A stretch of DNA of 64,000 nucleotides. Origin: Streptomyces sp. 35G-GA-8. GTDB taxonomy: Bacteria; Actinomycetota; Actinomycetes; Streptomycetales; Streptomycetaceae. The notes under the pieces are model-generated. The model ran no database searches and was not told where the DNA came from. It saw nothing but the letters and a program-made list of their open reading frames with translations. A program made the position numbers and the translations under genes. Numbering within the stretch: position 1 is the first letter of the stretch; each line of letters starts with the position of its first letter. Of this stretch, positions 24,638 through 33,803 are shown piece after piece. The DNA lies in the NCBI RefSeq assembly GCF_023534745.1, contig NZ_JAMHJQ010000004.1, positions 447,608 to 511,607 of the forward strand. Direction: 5' to 3'.

Positions 24638-26383
24638 ATGGCCGACGAGCCGAACACCCCCGAGCCGTTCGACGCGACCGCGCTCAACGACGAGGCCCTG
24701 TACGCCGAGTACGGGCGCATCCGCGAGCGTGGCGCCGAACTCTCCGCCAAGACGGACCTCACCGCCGACGAGATCAGCGAGTTCACCGTCCTCGGCGACC
24801 GCGTCGACGTCGTCCGGGCCGAGATCGAAAGCCGCGAGGCCGCCGCCGCACAGCTCGCCGCGCGCCGCGCCTCCTTCGCCGCGCTCCCCGACCTCACCGC
24901 GCCCGCGGCCCCGGAGCCCCCGGCCACGCCCGAGACACCGGCGCCTCCAGCCGAACCGGCCGCCGTAGTCACGGCGGTGCCGTCCGTGAGCGAGCTGGGT
25001 GCCACGCCGCCGGAGCCCCCGGTGGTCCTCGGCCGCGAGCGCCGCAACCAGTTCTCCATCGTCCTCACCTCCGACGGCGCCGCCTCCGTGGGCAAGCGCT
25101 ACGGGGAGGAGGTCACCGTCGCCGACGTCTCCGCAGCCGTCGCCAAGAGCTTCTCTTCGTACGGGCGTGCCGGAGGGGGCCAGTCCAGCAAGCGCACCTT
25201 GGCCCAGTTCACCCGTAACCGCGGCGATGAGTTCCAGCTCGGCCGCGGCGAGGAGGACGACTACACGGCGATCGAGCGCGCCCGGAAGGAGTCGCGCCTC
25301 GATGGCGGATCGCTCCTCAAGGCGTGGGGTGCCCAGGTCACCGAGGACGCCAACTCGCTGACTGCGGCGGCCGGATGGTGTGCGCCGTCGGAGAACCTGT
25401 ACGACACCTGTGGCCTGTGGTCCATGGACGGCATGCTCGATCTGCCGACCCTCACCGCGTCGCGCGGTGGCTTCAACTACGCGAGCAACCAGCCCACGTA
25501 CGCGGATCTCCAGGCGTCCACGAGCTTCACCGTCCTCACCGAGGCGCAGGTCATCGCCGACACCGCAAAGAACTGCGCCGAGATCCCCTGCCCCACGTTT
25601 ACGGACGCCCGCCTCGACGTCGCGGTGTCCTGCATCACCGCGTCGTTCATGCAGATGGCCGGATACCCGGAGTGGGTCAACAACTACGTCGACGGCCTGC
25701 TCACCAACCACTCCCACAGGTTGAACGGCAACATCATCGCGAGGATCGCCACCAAGGCCGGCGCAGCCACGGTGATCCCCGCTCAGGGCGCGACCCCGGC
25801 GCCGGGCTCAGGCCCGGACTCGTCGGCGACGGCGTCTCTGCTGGCGGCGCTGGAGCTCGCGGCGACGGACATGCGGTACCGGGAGCGGATGCCGTTCTCG
25901 CAGACGTTCGAGGTGATCCTCCCGGCGTGGTCGCTCGCGCAGATCCGCGCGGACCTGTCCCGCCGGAACGCGTACCCGAACGACCCGTTCGCGATCACCA
26001 ACCAGATGATCGTCAACTGGTTCACGACCCGGAACATCCGGCCGCAGTTCGTGTACGACTTCCAGGACGCCTACGCCACCACCCCGCCCACCGGCCTCCC
26101 CGGCGGCACGGCGGCGCTCACGGCCCTCCCAGTCACCGTGACCTTCCTGATCTACCCGGCCGGCGCGGTCGTCCTCGCCCGCCAGGACGTCGTCACCCTC
26201 TCCAGCGTGTACGACGCGGCGAACCTCCAGCAGAACCTGTTCACCAGGCTCTTCAGCGAGGAGGGCTTCCAGCCCATCTACCCGTGCGGCTCCGTCCGCC
26301 AGTACACCGCGCAGCTCTGCCCGTCCGGCGCCACCGGCGCTCAGGTCTGGTCGTCCTGCGCCGTTCCTGCCGCCGCGGCCTGA
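24638..26383 (+). CDS. Major capsid protein with fused scaffold-like N-terminal domain
   Basis: 581 aa, RBS CAGGAGCAG. Residues 1-~130 are helical, acidic and Pro/Ala-rich, like a scaffold (delta) domain removed by the protease. The remaining ~450 residues have the HK97-type major capsid pattern (DARLDVAVSCITASFMQMAG; NNYVDGLLTNHSHRLNGNII; FEVILPAWSLAQIRADLSRR). Long for this family because of the fused scaffold. Forms the icosahedral shell. Several Cys residues near the C-terminus. Confidence 0.85.
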   Translation: MADEPNTPEPFDATALNDEALYAEYGRIRERGAELSAKTDLTADEISEFTVLGDRVDVVRAEIESREAAAAQLAARRASFAALPDLTAPAAPEPPATPETPAPPAEPAAVVTAVPSVSELGATPPEPPVVLGRERRNQFSIVLTSDGAASVGKRYGEEVTVADVSAAVAKSFSSYGRAGGGQSSKRTLAQFTRNRGDEFQLGRGEEDDYTAIERARKESRLDGGSLLKAWGAQVTEDANSLTAAAGWCAPSENLYDTCGLWSMDGMLDLPTLTASRGGFNYASNQPTYADLQASTSFTVLTEAQVIADTAKNCAEIPCPTFTDARLDVAVSCITASFMQMAGYPEWVNNYVDGLLTNHSHRLNGNIIARIATKAGAATVIPAQGATPAPGSGPDSSATASLLAALELAATDMRYRERMPFSQTFEVILPAWSLAQIRADLSRRNAYPNDPFAITNQMIVNWFTTRNIRPQFVYDFQDAYATTPPTGLPGGTAALTALPVTVTFLIYPAGAVVLARQDVVTLSSVYDAANLQQNLFTRLFSEEGFQPIYPCGSVRQYTAQLCPSGATGAQVWSSCAVPAAAA

Positions 26384-26398
26384 CCTTCCCCTCTGACC

Positions 26399-26430
26399 GG
26401 CGGCCGGGCCCCGTCCCTGGCCCGGCCGCC
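26399..26430 (+). terminator. Strong hairpin after major capsid gene
   Basis: 12-bp perfect stem GGCGGCCGGGCC / GGCCCGGCCGCC, 8-base loop. No U tract; may be a partial terminator or an RNA-stability hairpin that raises capsid output. Confidence 0.65.
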
Positions 26431-26453
26431 ACTCACCACAGAAGGGAGGGACC

Positions 26454-27317
26454 ATGGCAGGAATCCTCACCAATCCCCAGCTCGTCGAGGCGCCTTCACC
26501 GGGCAGGCTGCGGTACGGCGTCTTCACCGCAGCTCGGCTCACGGACGACCTCGACGACCGCACTGTCGCCGCAGGCTTCCAGTTCCCTGCGGAGGACTGC
26601 GGCGTCGCCCGCCTGTACGACGCAAACTGCGACACCAACCCAACAAAGACCTTCGACGAGGGCCTCGGCTACGTCGCGGGTGACCCGTACTGGGTGTACG
26701 CCACCCACAAGTGCGGCAGCGTGGGCCGCACCCCGCAGGAGATCGAGCGGACCGTCCGGCGGAAACTGGCGGGCGCGGAACAGGAGCAGGTAGAGGCCGC
26801 GATCTGGGGCGGCACGAGCCCGCCCGTGGACCCGGCACTCACCACCACGGCAGGCGTCGTCACGGTCACCCCGGACGCACCCGGCGCCGGCGCCGCGATC
26901 GCCGCGCTGGAACAGTCCTTCTACGACGCGTACGGCTACATCGGCACCATCCACATCAACACGAGGGCGTACGCGGCCCTCACCTACGCCGAGTTGATCA
27001 GCGACTCTCCGTCGGCCGGCGTTCTCACCACGCCGCTCGGTTCGCAGTGGTCCATCGGCTCCGGCTACGGCATCACCGGCCCGGCCGGCGCCGCCCCGGC
27101 TGCCGGATCGGTGTGGGCGTTCATGACGCCACCGGTGTGGATCCGCCGTATGGCCCGGCCGATCGTTCCGGACGTCGTCCAGACGATGGACCGCATCCAC
27201 AACCAGTACATGGCGCTCGCGGAGCGGGTGTACGCGCACACGTGGGCCTGCCCCATCGTCCACGCCGTGCAGGTACCCGTCGCCGCCCCGGCCACCGTCG
27301 ATATCACCCCGGCATGA
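26454..27317 (+). CDS. Second capsid-region structural protein
   Basis: 287 aa, RBS GGAGGG. Contains GVFTAARLTDDLDDRTVAAG, ALEQSFYDAYGYIGTIHIN and a segment ending VYAHTWACPIVHAVQVPV. The spacing of beta-rich blocks resembles a shorter HK97-fold or encapsulin-like protein and it lies directly after the major capsid gene, so it may be a minor capsid or decoration protein. Not assigned with certainty. Confidence 0.6.
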   Translation: MAGILTNPQLVEAPSPGRLRYGVFTAARLTDDLDDRTVAAGFQFPAEDCGVARLYDANCDTNPTKTFDEGLGYVAGDPYWVYATHKCGSVGRTPQEIERTVRRKLAGAEQEQVEAAIWGGTSPPVDPALTTTAGVVTVTPDAPGAGAAIAALEQSFYDAYGYIGTIHINTRAYAALTYAELISDSPSAGVLTTPLGSQWSIGSGYGITGPAGAAPAAGSVWAFMTPPVWIRRMARPIVPDVVQTMDRIHNQYMALAERVYAHTWACPIVHAVQVPVAAPATVDITPA

Positions 27318-27334
27318 CCCCCATGGAGACGCTG

Positions 27335-27553
27335 ATGAGCGAGCACAGCCGGGTGGTCCCGCCGCCCGGAGAGACCAAGGACACGGCCCGGCTGCTGCTG
27401 GAGCTGGCCGACGACCCGCAGGACGTACGCACGGTCGCGGGCGGCAACGAGTTCGTCGTCCCGGCCGAGCTGGCTGACGCCTACCACGACAAGGTCAGCG
27501 CCGCTTCGAAGCGCCGCGCCGCCTCCACCACGACAAAGAAGGGTGGCGCCTGA
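27335..27553 (+). CDS. Small head-region protein, unknown
   Basis: 72 aa; ATG 27335 preferred because GGAGA precedes it, although ATG 27314 would overlap the upstream stop. Helical with a basic C-terminus (SKRRAASTTTKKGG). Its stop overlaps the next ATG. Confidence 0.5.
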   Translation: MSEHSRVVPPPGETKDTARLLLELADDPQDVRTVAGGNEFVVPAELADAYHDKVSAASKRRAASTTTKKGGA

Positions 27554-28245
27554 TGCCTGCCATCTGTGGAAGCTACGCGCGCGGCAAGGTCATGCGTCTG
27601 ACGCGCTTGGACGAGTGCGGTACGCCCGTGCCCGGCCCGACCGGCACGCTGGTCACCAAGGGGTTCGTGAGCGTCGGTATGACGCCGAACTATCAGGACC
27701 CGGAGGAGATCACACAGCCTGACGCCAACGGCGACTTGTGCATCGATGACCAGGGGCGCCCGGCGCTCCGCTGGGTCGACCTGAGCATGGTGTTCTGCAA
27801 CATCGACCCCGAGGCGATCAACATCATCACCGGGAACCCGCTGGTGGTGAACGATGCGACCACGCCGTCCAGCGTCGGCTGGCGCCTCGACTCCGACCTC
27901 ACCGGCACCGCGAACTTCGCACTGGAGGTCTGGTCCGGGAAGACCGGCCAGTCCTGCGGCACGGGCGGCCTCGAATACGGCTACTGGCTCTGGCCGTTCG
28001 TCGTCCAGGCCCGCATCGGCGAGGCCACCATCGCGAACGCGGCCCTCACCCTCACGCTGACCGCGCGCACGAGCACCGGATCAGGCTGGGGCGTCGGCCC
28101 GTACGACGTCGTCAAGAGCGCCGTGACCCCGTTCGCCGAGGGCCCCCTCGAAACCGCGATCGGCGCGAGCGTGCACCAGCACTTCGAGGTCACCACGGTC
28201 ACCCCGCCCACCCCCGCCTGCGGCGCCGTAGCACTGGCGTCCTAA
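27553..28245 (+). CDS. Tail-tube-like protein (putative major tail protein)
   Basis: 230 aa, beta-rich throughout (GTLVTKGFVSVGMTPNYQDP; WRLDSDLTGTANFALEVWSG; ATIANAALTLTLTART). Composition and length match siphovirus tail-tube subunits. Unusually it precedes the connector genes rather than following them. Family not identified beyond that resemblance. Confidence 0.65.
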   Translation: MPAICGSYARGKVMRLTRLDECGTPVPGPTGTLVTKGFVSVGMTPNYQDPEEITQPDANGDLCIDDQGRPALRWVDLSMVFCNIDPEAINIITGNPLVVNDATTPSSVGWRLDSDLTGTANFALEVWSGKTGQSCGTGGLEYGYWLWPFVVQARIGEATIANAALTLTLTARTSTGSGWGVGPYDVVKSAVTPFAEGPLETAIGASVHQHFEVTTVTPPTPACGAVALAS

Positions 28246-28306
28246 CCCGCTCCGGGCCCGCCGTTCCACCCCCGGCGGCGGGCCCGGACCAAGCGCGAGG
28301 AGCGCC

Positions 28307-29104
28307 ATGCCCGCATGCGACTGGACGTTGGACACGTCGTGCTGCCCCGACTGGGGCAGCTACGACCCGGCCGTTCAGGCTGCCGCCACGGCGTGGGCCA
28401 TGGGAATCCTCGACAGCCTCACCGGCCACCAGTTCAGCCAGTGCCCCGTCACCGTCCGCCCCTGCGGCCCCAAGTGCGCCGACTGGGGCGGCTACATGAC
28501 GTTCCCCGTCACCCGTGACGGCTACAACCGCAGCAACGGCATGCCGTGGATGCTGCCGTACATCGACGGCGCCGGCGCGTGGCGGAACTGCTCGTGCTCG
28601 GGGTCCTGTACCTGCCGCGCCCGCTGCGAGGTGCCACTGCCCGGCCCGGTCGACGAGGTCACCGAGGTCCGTGTCGACGGCCTGGTCCTGGACCCGACCG
28701 CGTACCGGGTTGACAGCGGATATCTGCTGGTCCGTACGGACGGCGAGTGCTGGCCCCAGTGCCAGGACATGGGACTCGGCGTCGGCGAGGCGGGAGCCTT
28801 CGCGGTCACGTACCGACGCGGCCTGTCCCTCCCGCTTGCGGGTGCGATCGCCGCCGGTGAGCTCGCGTGCGAGTTCGCGAAGGCATGCGCGGGCGACTCC
28901 TCATGTGCCCTGCCGCAGCAGCTCCAATCGCTGTCCCGCCAGGGCATCAACGTCCAGGTCGTGGACCCGCAGGCCGTGCTCTCCGAAGGGATGACGGGCA
29001 TCGCAAACGTCGACCTTTGGATCCGCTCCGTCAACCCCACCGGGAAGCGCCAACGCTCGCGCGTCCACTCCCCGGACGTCCCGGCCACGAGGTGGGTGTC
29101 ATGA
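28307..29104 (+). CDS. Head-to-tail adaptor, cysteine-rich
   Basis: 265 aa. The central part is the adaptor domain typical of actinophages (DEVTEVRVDGLVLDPTAYRV; AVTYRRGLSLPLAGAIAAGE). The N-terminal half holds an unusual cysteine cluster (CGPKC and CSCSGSCTCRARC), 16 Cys in all by count, implying bound metal or disulfides. Connects the portal to the tail. ATGA overlap with the next gene. Confidence 0.8.
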   Translation: MPACDWTLDTSCCPDWGSYDPAVQAAATAWAMGILDSLTGHQFSQCPVTVRPCGPKCADWGGYMTFPVTRDGYNRSNGMPWMLPYIDGAGAWRNCSCSGSCTCRARCEVPLPGPVDEVTEVRVDGLVLDPTAYRVDSGYLLVRTDGECWPQCQDMGLGVGEAGAFAVTYRRGLSLPLAGAIAAGELACEFAKACAGDSSCALPQQLQSLSRQGINVQVVDPQAVLSEGMTGIANVDLWIRSVNPTGKRQRSRVHSPDVPATRWVS

Positions 29105-29622
29105 GCTTCCCCGGAGACCTCGCGCAGCAGCTCCTCACCTGCTTCCACGCCGAGCTGGATGCCGGCCCGGCGCCGATCCCTGCGGACAAAGTCTGCTTGC
29201 GCGCGGGCGAGACGATCCCCATCTCGGCCGGGACGGCGGAGAACGAGGCGTGTGGCCTGGCGTGGGTGCGGGTCGTCGGGATCAGCCCGGCCCAGGTTCT
29301 GATCCCGGGCGGCGCCGACACGGAGCTGAACTGCTCTGCCAGCGCGTGGCAGATCGAGCTGGAGATGGCTGCGGTCCGCTGCCTGCCGTACGGAACGGTC
29401 GCGGCGGGCCCATCGTGTGATGAGTGGACGGCTGCGGCGCTGCTGATGGACGCGGACGCGGCGGCCATGCGCCGGGCACTGTGCTGCTTCACGCCGGTCG
29501 TAACTGACAACTTCCCCGTGGCTGCTGCCGCTCCGGGCGCTTGGGTGCCGCACGGTCCGGAAGGCGGCGCGCTGTGGTCCACGCAGAGCGTGCTGGTGAC
29601 CCTCGACTGCTCGGAGTGCTGA
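29101..29622 (+). CDS. Head-to-tail connector/stopper-like protein, cysteine-rich
   Basis: 173 aa with 10 Cys by count. Pattern LTCFHAELDAGPAPIPADKV and a C-terminal LDCSEC. Its position right after the adaptor and its size fit a stopper or tail terminator. The shared Cys richness with the adaptor suggests a disulfide-stabilised neck. Confidence 0.65.
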   Translation: MSFPGDLAQQLLTCFHAELDAGPAPIPADKVCLRAGETIPISAGTAENEACGLAWVRVVGISPAQVLIPGGADTELNCSASAWQIELEMAAVRCLPYGTVAAGPSCDEWTAAALLMDADAAAMRRALCCFTPVVTDNFPVAAAAPGAWVPHGPEGGALWSTQSVLVTLDCSEC

Positions 29623-29625
29623 GAC

Positions 29626-29892
29626 ATGACACGGAAGAAGACCACGCGTGTACGGATCGAGGTCCTCACATCCTTCAACGGCATGGTCGCCGGGGACACC
29701 GGGGCCGTCGACCTGAACGGACGGGTGCAGGGCTGGATCAACGCGGGGCTCGTGAAGGTGGTGGACGCCGGTGGCACGAATCAGGTTGGACCGGGCGGCG
29801 CTGAACCGAACGATCCGTGGAGCGAACCGCAGGGAGCTGGAGACGGCGGGCCGGCAGCTTCTGAATCGGGCGAGCGTGCTGGCCCCGGTTGA
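29626..29892 (+). CDS. Small structural-region protein
   Basis: 88 aa with a VEVLTSFNGMVAGDTGAV-like SH3-type start (as seen: EVLTSFNGMVAGDTGAVDL). The C-terminal 40 residues are disordered and are read over the start of the next gene in another frame (overlap 29771-29892). Similar small proteins with an SH3-like fold occur in phage neck regions. Confidence 0.55.
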   Translation: MTRKKTTRVRIEVLTSFNGMVAGDTGAVDLNGRVQGWINAGLVKVVDAGGTNQVGPGGAEPNDPWSEPQGAGDGGPAASESGERAGPG

Positions 29893-30178
29893 TACGGGGC
29901 GCCTGCGCACGAGCTTGCGCATGGAGTTCCGCCGAACTTTCACGCTTCGGCCGATGGTGACGGTCGGCTCCGACGTGGAGTACGCGGCCATGGTCAACGA
30001 CGGCACCGGCCCGCACATCATCCGGCCACGCCGCGCACAGGCCCTCAGATTCGTGATCGGCGGCCGGGTCGTCTACGCGAAGGTCGTCCACCACCCCGGC
30101 ACCCGCGCCCGCCCCTTTCTGGACCAGGCGCTTCGAGAGACAGCCGCAGCACGCGGATACAGCTTCAGACAGGGATAA
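29771..30178 (+). CDS. HK97 gp10-type tail completion protein
   Basis: 135 aa, GTG 29771 in the middle of the upstream gene. ASVLAPVDTGRLRTSLR followed by VEYAAMVNDGTGPHIIRP and GTRARPFLDQAL is the gp10/tail-component signature. Needed for head-tail joining or tail completion. Confidence 0.85.
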   Translation: MARIRLDRAALNRTIRGANRRELETAGRQLLNRASVLAPVDTGRLRTSLRMEFRRTFTLRPMVTVGSDVEYAAMVNDGTGPHIIRPRRAQALRFVIGGRVVYAKVVHHPGTRARPFLDQALRETAAARGYSFRQG

Positions 30179-30181
30179 CAC

Positions 30182-30505
30182 ATGATGAACACGCTGGACA
30201 TCGCCACACAAGGGCCCATCGAGCAGACCATTCCGCAGCCCGAGCGGGTGGAACTGCCCCTGAACTTCGTCTTCGCCGGGAAGACGCTGCGCGGGAAGCG
30301 CGTCACCGAAGGGCAGCTCGTCGCCATCCAGATGTCCAAGGACGACGGGACTGACGCCCTCTTCGCCGCCGTCCGCACGGTCATCCGCTCGGCTGTTGGC
30401 GATGCCAACTGGCGCTGGATGAACGAACAGCTCCTCACCGGCGTCGTGGAGTTCTCTGAGATGACCAGTGTCCTCACCCAGCTGTCCGGCAAGACCGGTG
30501 ACTGA
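30182..30505 (+). CDS. Tail assembly chaperone, first product
   Basis: 107 aa, immediately upstream of the tape measure block. Contains ELPLNFVFAGKTLRGKRVTE and MSKDDGTDALFAAVRTVIRS. Size and position match the first tail chaperone of siphoviruses. The next frame overlaps its last 8 bases. Confidence 0.75.
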   Translation: MMNTLDIATQGPIEQTIPQPERVELPLNFVFAGKTLRGKRVTEGQLVAIQMSKDDGTDALFAAVRTVIRSAVGDANWRWMNEQLLTGVVEFSEMTSVLTQLSGKTGD

Positions 30506-31028
30506 CCCCTACGCCGCGATCTCCCGAAGCCCCGTCACCATCACCGTGGCGGGGTACCCCGTCACGATCCCGTACCGGCCGGCCGCCGCGTGGCTCACCG
30601 CGCTCGCGGACTCACGCCCCTCACTCGCCCTCATGCGGGTCGCCGACGAGTCGTCCCGGACATGGCTGATCGACCAGCTCGCCGCCGGGACACTGCCTCT
30701 GGAGACCGCGGTGCAGGGCTCATACGACGCGCTCACCGCGGTCGGCGGCCGGCCGTGGTGGGAGACGTACCGGCTCGGCGTCCTCAGCACGGACACGGCC
30801 ACCCTCGGGCACCTGGTGCTCGCCGGAGTCGACCCGACGGAACGGACGCTCGGGGAGTGGTGCGCGGCGGTCTACACGCTGCTGACTCGCAATGCCAAGG
30901 AGCAGGACGTCTTCAAGTTCGACTCGCAGTTGGCCGCGCCTCCGCCCGGCTTCGAGGACGAGTGGGACGACGACCAGGACTTCGCCGCGATGGCCGAAGC
31001 CGCCCGCAACCTGCCCGGCATGAGCTGA
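30498..31028 (+). CDS. Tail assembly chaperone, second product
   Basis: 176 aa from a GTG at 30498 inside the end of the first chaperone, in the +1 frame relative to it. It could be made by reinitiation, by a programmed frameshift (extended protein, as in most siphoviruses), or both. Helical body with NAKEQDVFKFDSQLAAPPPG and an acidic C-terminus. Chaperones the tape measure protein. Confidence 0.65.
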   Translation: MTDPYAAISRSPVTITVAGYPVTIPYRPAAAWLTALADSRPSLALMRVADESSRTWLIDQLAAGTLPLETAVQGSYDALTAVGGRPWWETYRLGVLSTDTATLGHLVLAGVDPTERTLGEWCAAVYTLLTRNAKEQDVFKFDSQLAAPPPGFEDEWDDDQDFAAMAEAARNLPGMS

Positions 31029-31046
31029 GAGGAGAGGAGGTGAATC

Positions 31047-33803
31047 ATGGCGTCAGAGGCTGAGGTCGATCTCATCATCAACGCGACCCGCGCTCTCCCC
31101 GAGTTGGAGCGGGACCTGTCGCGCATCGTCACCATCGCCGAAAACGGCGCACCTGATGTCGACGTCCAAGCCGCGCTGGACCTGACACAGAGCATCGACA
31201 GTCTGAACCGAGACCTCGACCGAGCCGTCGCCGCCGCAGCGGCGGGCGCCGCCGATATCGACCTCGACGCGGTCCTGGACCAGCAGCGGACCCTCCGCCA
31301 ACTCCGCTCGGACCTGAACAGGGTGACCGCCGCCGCGACCACCGGCTCAGCGGTCGACCCGGTGACGCTTCAGGGAGTGCTCAACGGCCCCGAAACCCTG
31401 CGCGCCGTACGGGGCCAACTCCAACGTGTTGCCGCAACTGCGCAAGCCACTGCCCCGGATATCCGTATCGGTGTACGCGTCGATGATGACTCCCTGCGGA
31501 GAGTCGACGACTCCACCAACCGGCTCTCCCGCTCCGTCTTGTCGGCCGTCGGCGCGCTGGGGGGACTCAGCGGGACGCTCGGCACGGCGGGCGCGGCGGC
31601 CGGCACTGCGGCGCCCCTGCTGGCGGGCGTGGTCACGGCAGTGGAAAACCTCCTGCCGGCCTCGGCCGTGGCGACGACGGGGCTGCTGGCTCTCCAGTCG
31701 GCCTCCGGCGCCGTGAAGCTGGCCATGATCGGAGTATCGGACGCGATCGAGACCGCTTTTGATCCTGAGGCCACACCGGAAGACCTCGCCAAGGCGATGG
31801 AGAAGCTGGCTCCAGAGGCGAAGGCGTTCGTCACCGAGCTTCAGGGGATGCAGAAGGAACTGCGGGGCCTTCAGCAGGGAGTTCAGGATCGGTTCTTTCA
31901 GGACTTTGACGACTCGCTCCGGGAGTTGAGCCGATCCGTACTGCCAGACGTCCAGGCGTCTTTGAACGCGAGTGCCGTCTCCCTCAACCGCATGGCCATC
32001 GGAGCGTCCGATGCAGCGGTCACGCTGGGCACCTCGGGCATTCTCGGGGCCGCGTTGAAGTCGGCGAACGCGGGCCTGGTGGATCTGGAGAGGCTCCCTG
32101 GTCAGGCGGTTACCGCGTTCGGGCAGCTTGCCGCAGCGGCTGGCCCGTCGTTTGAGCGGATTACCACGGCGGCGGCCGGGGTCGCTGACAAAGTTGCCGC
32201 GTCTCTCTCCAAGGCGTTCGCGTCCGGGGCGCTGGAGGAAGCGATCGGTACAGCGGTCGATCTGCTCGTGCAGCTCGGCCGCATCGCCGGGGACGTCTTC
32301 CAGATCCTCGGCAACGTCATGGGCGCGGTCGCGCAGGACGGCGAGGGCCTCTTCACGGTCCTGGAGACCATCACTGGGACGCTGGCCGACATCACGGCCA
32401 CCAAGGGCTTTCAGGATGCCCTTGGCGCGCTGTCCGACGTGATGAGCACGCTGGCTCGGACCGTCGGGCCGCTCCTCGCGCAGGCTTTCGCGATTCTTGG
32501 GCCGATCATCACCACACTGGCCCCGCCGGTGCAGCAGATCATTGAGTTGCTCGGGCAACAACTCGGTCGAATCCTGACCGAACTTGATCCGGTTCTGCTG
32601 GCCCTCGCTGAAGCCTTCGGTGGCCTTATCGTTGCCGCATCACCTTTGATTACCCTGGCTGGCGATTTGGCAGTCGCAATTCTTCCCGCACTCCTCCCGC
32701 TTTTTGAATTTCTTGGGGATTCAATCGCTCTACTCAATCCCCTGATCGCCCAACTAGCGGAAAATATAGGAATTCAGCTCGTACCTTTGCTCGAATCGAT
32801 TACCCCAATTCTTGAGCAAATTCTTCCGAAATTCCTCGAACTCGCCGAGCAGGTAATCCCTCTACTTACGCAGACTTTGATTGACCTCGCCCCGTCTCTG
32901 CTGGAAATTACGACCGCCACAGCGGAACTTCTGGTTGAACTTGCTCCTTTGATCGCCAAGTTTCTTGAATTCCAGGTGGCAGTCCTCAGCTTCGTGATGC
33001 CTGTGGTGGCGGACCTAGCCCGGATCCTGACCAGCCTCCTCGGCGGCGCCCTTCACTTCATCTCCGATGTCCTGCGTGACGTAGTGATCCCCGCGATCCG
33101 AATCGTGGCAGATCTCCTCAACGGAGATTTCCGGGGTGCCCTGAATGGCGCAGTACAAATGGTGAACCAAATGGTCAATAACGCTGTACAGGGCTTCAAC
33201 AACCTGAAAACTCAGATTACTAACATCATGGTGTCGATCGTTTCCACCATCGCTGGACAGGCAACAGAAGCGGGGCAGCGACTCGTGCAAGGGATCGTCC
33301 AAGGAATCAATAATCTCCTTACGCGCATGCGTGCGGTCCCCGGCCAGATCCGATCCGCCGTAGGAAATATGAGCGGGCTCCTCTTCGCGGCCGGACGATC
33401 CGTCATCTCAGGCCTTATCAGTGGTATCCGGTCGATGATCGGATCCCTTACCAGCGTCCTCAGCGGAATCACCAGCCGGATCCCCGACTGGAAGGGCCCA
33501 GAAGACCTCGACAAGCGGATCCTGATCCCCGCTGGCCGCTCGATCATGGACGGCTTCACGAAGGGCATCAGCGACTCCATCCCCGACCTGAAACGGCAGC
33601 TCAACGACGTCACGGTGGCACTCCCCGGAATGCTGCCAGCGCAGACCGACTCAGGTCGCATGGTGCGCCCTCAGGTGGCCTACACGCCGCCACCGGTGTT
33701 CGTGACCATCGGCAATGAGGCCGTCGACCGGTACGTCACCGTCCGTATCGACGAGCGTCAGGCGGCGCGTGACCGCGTGGCCGCGCAGGGGGTCCGCTTC
33801 TGA
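31047..33803 (+). CDS. Tape measure protein
   Basis: 918 aa with a strong GAGAGGAGG site. Long repeated helical heptads (residues ~1-130), hydrophobic middle segments (residues ~160-210 and ~470-640), and a C-terminal region with SVISGLISGIRSMIGSLTSV and IPDWKGPEDLDKRILIPAGR, a known tape-measure end. Sets tail length and helps DNA entry. GC content falls sharply from about 32,600 to 33,300 (see findings), pointing to a recombined segment. Confidence 0.9.
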   Translation: MASEAEVDLIINATRALPELERDLSRIVTIAENGAPDVDVQAALDLTQSIDSLNRDLDRAVAAAAAGAADIDLDAVLDQQRTLRQLRSDLNRVTAAATTGSAVDPVTLQGVLNGPETLRAVRGQLQRVAATAQATAPDIRIGVRVDDDSLRRVDDSTNRLSRSVLSAVGALGGLSGTLGTAGAAAGTAAPLLAGVVTAVENLLPASAVATTGLLALQSASGAVKLAMIGVSDAIETAFDPEATPEDLAKAMEKLAPEAKAFVTELQGMQKELRGLQQGVQDRFFQDFDDSLRELSRSVLPDVQASLNASAVSLNRMAIGASDAAVTLGTSGILGAALKSANAGLVDLERLPGQAVTAFGQLAAAAGPSFERITTAAAGVADKVAASLSKAFASGALEEAIGTAVDLLVQLGRIAGDVFQILGNVMGAVAQDGEGLFTVLETITGTLADITATKGFQDALGALSDVMSTLARTVGPLLAQAFAILGPIITTLAPPVQQIIELLGQQLGRILTELDPVLLALAEAFGGLIVAASPLITLAGDLAVAILPALLPLFEFLGDSIALLNPLIAQLAENIGIQLVPLLESITPILEQILPKFLELAEQVIPLLTQTLIDLAPSLLEITTATAELLVELAPLIAKFLEFQVAVLSFVMPVVADLARILTSLLGGALHFISDVLRDVVIPAIRIVADLLNGDFRGALNGAVQMVNQMVNNAVQGFNNLKTQITNIMVSIVSTIAGQATEAGQRLVQGIVQGINNLLTRMRAVPGQIRSAVGNMSGLLFAAGRSVISGLISGIRSMIGSLTSVLSGITSRIPDWKGPEDLDKRILIPAGRSIMDGFTKGISDSIPDLKRQLNDVTVALPGMLPAQTDSGRMVRPQVAYTPPPVFVTIGNEAVDRYVTVRIDERQAARDRVAAQGVRF

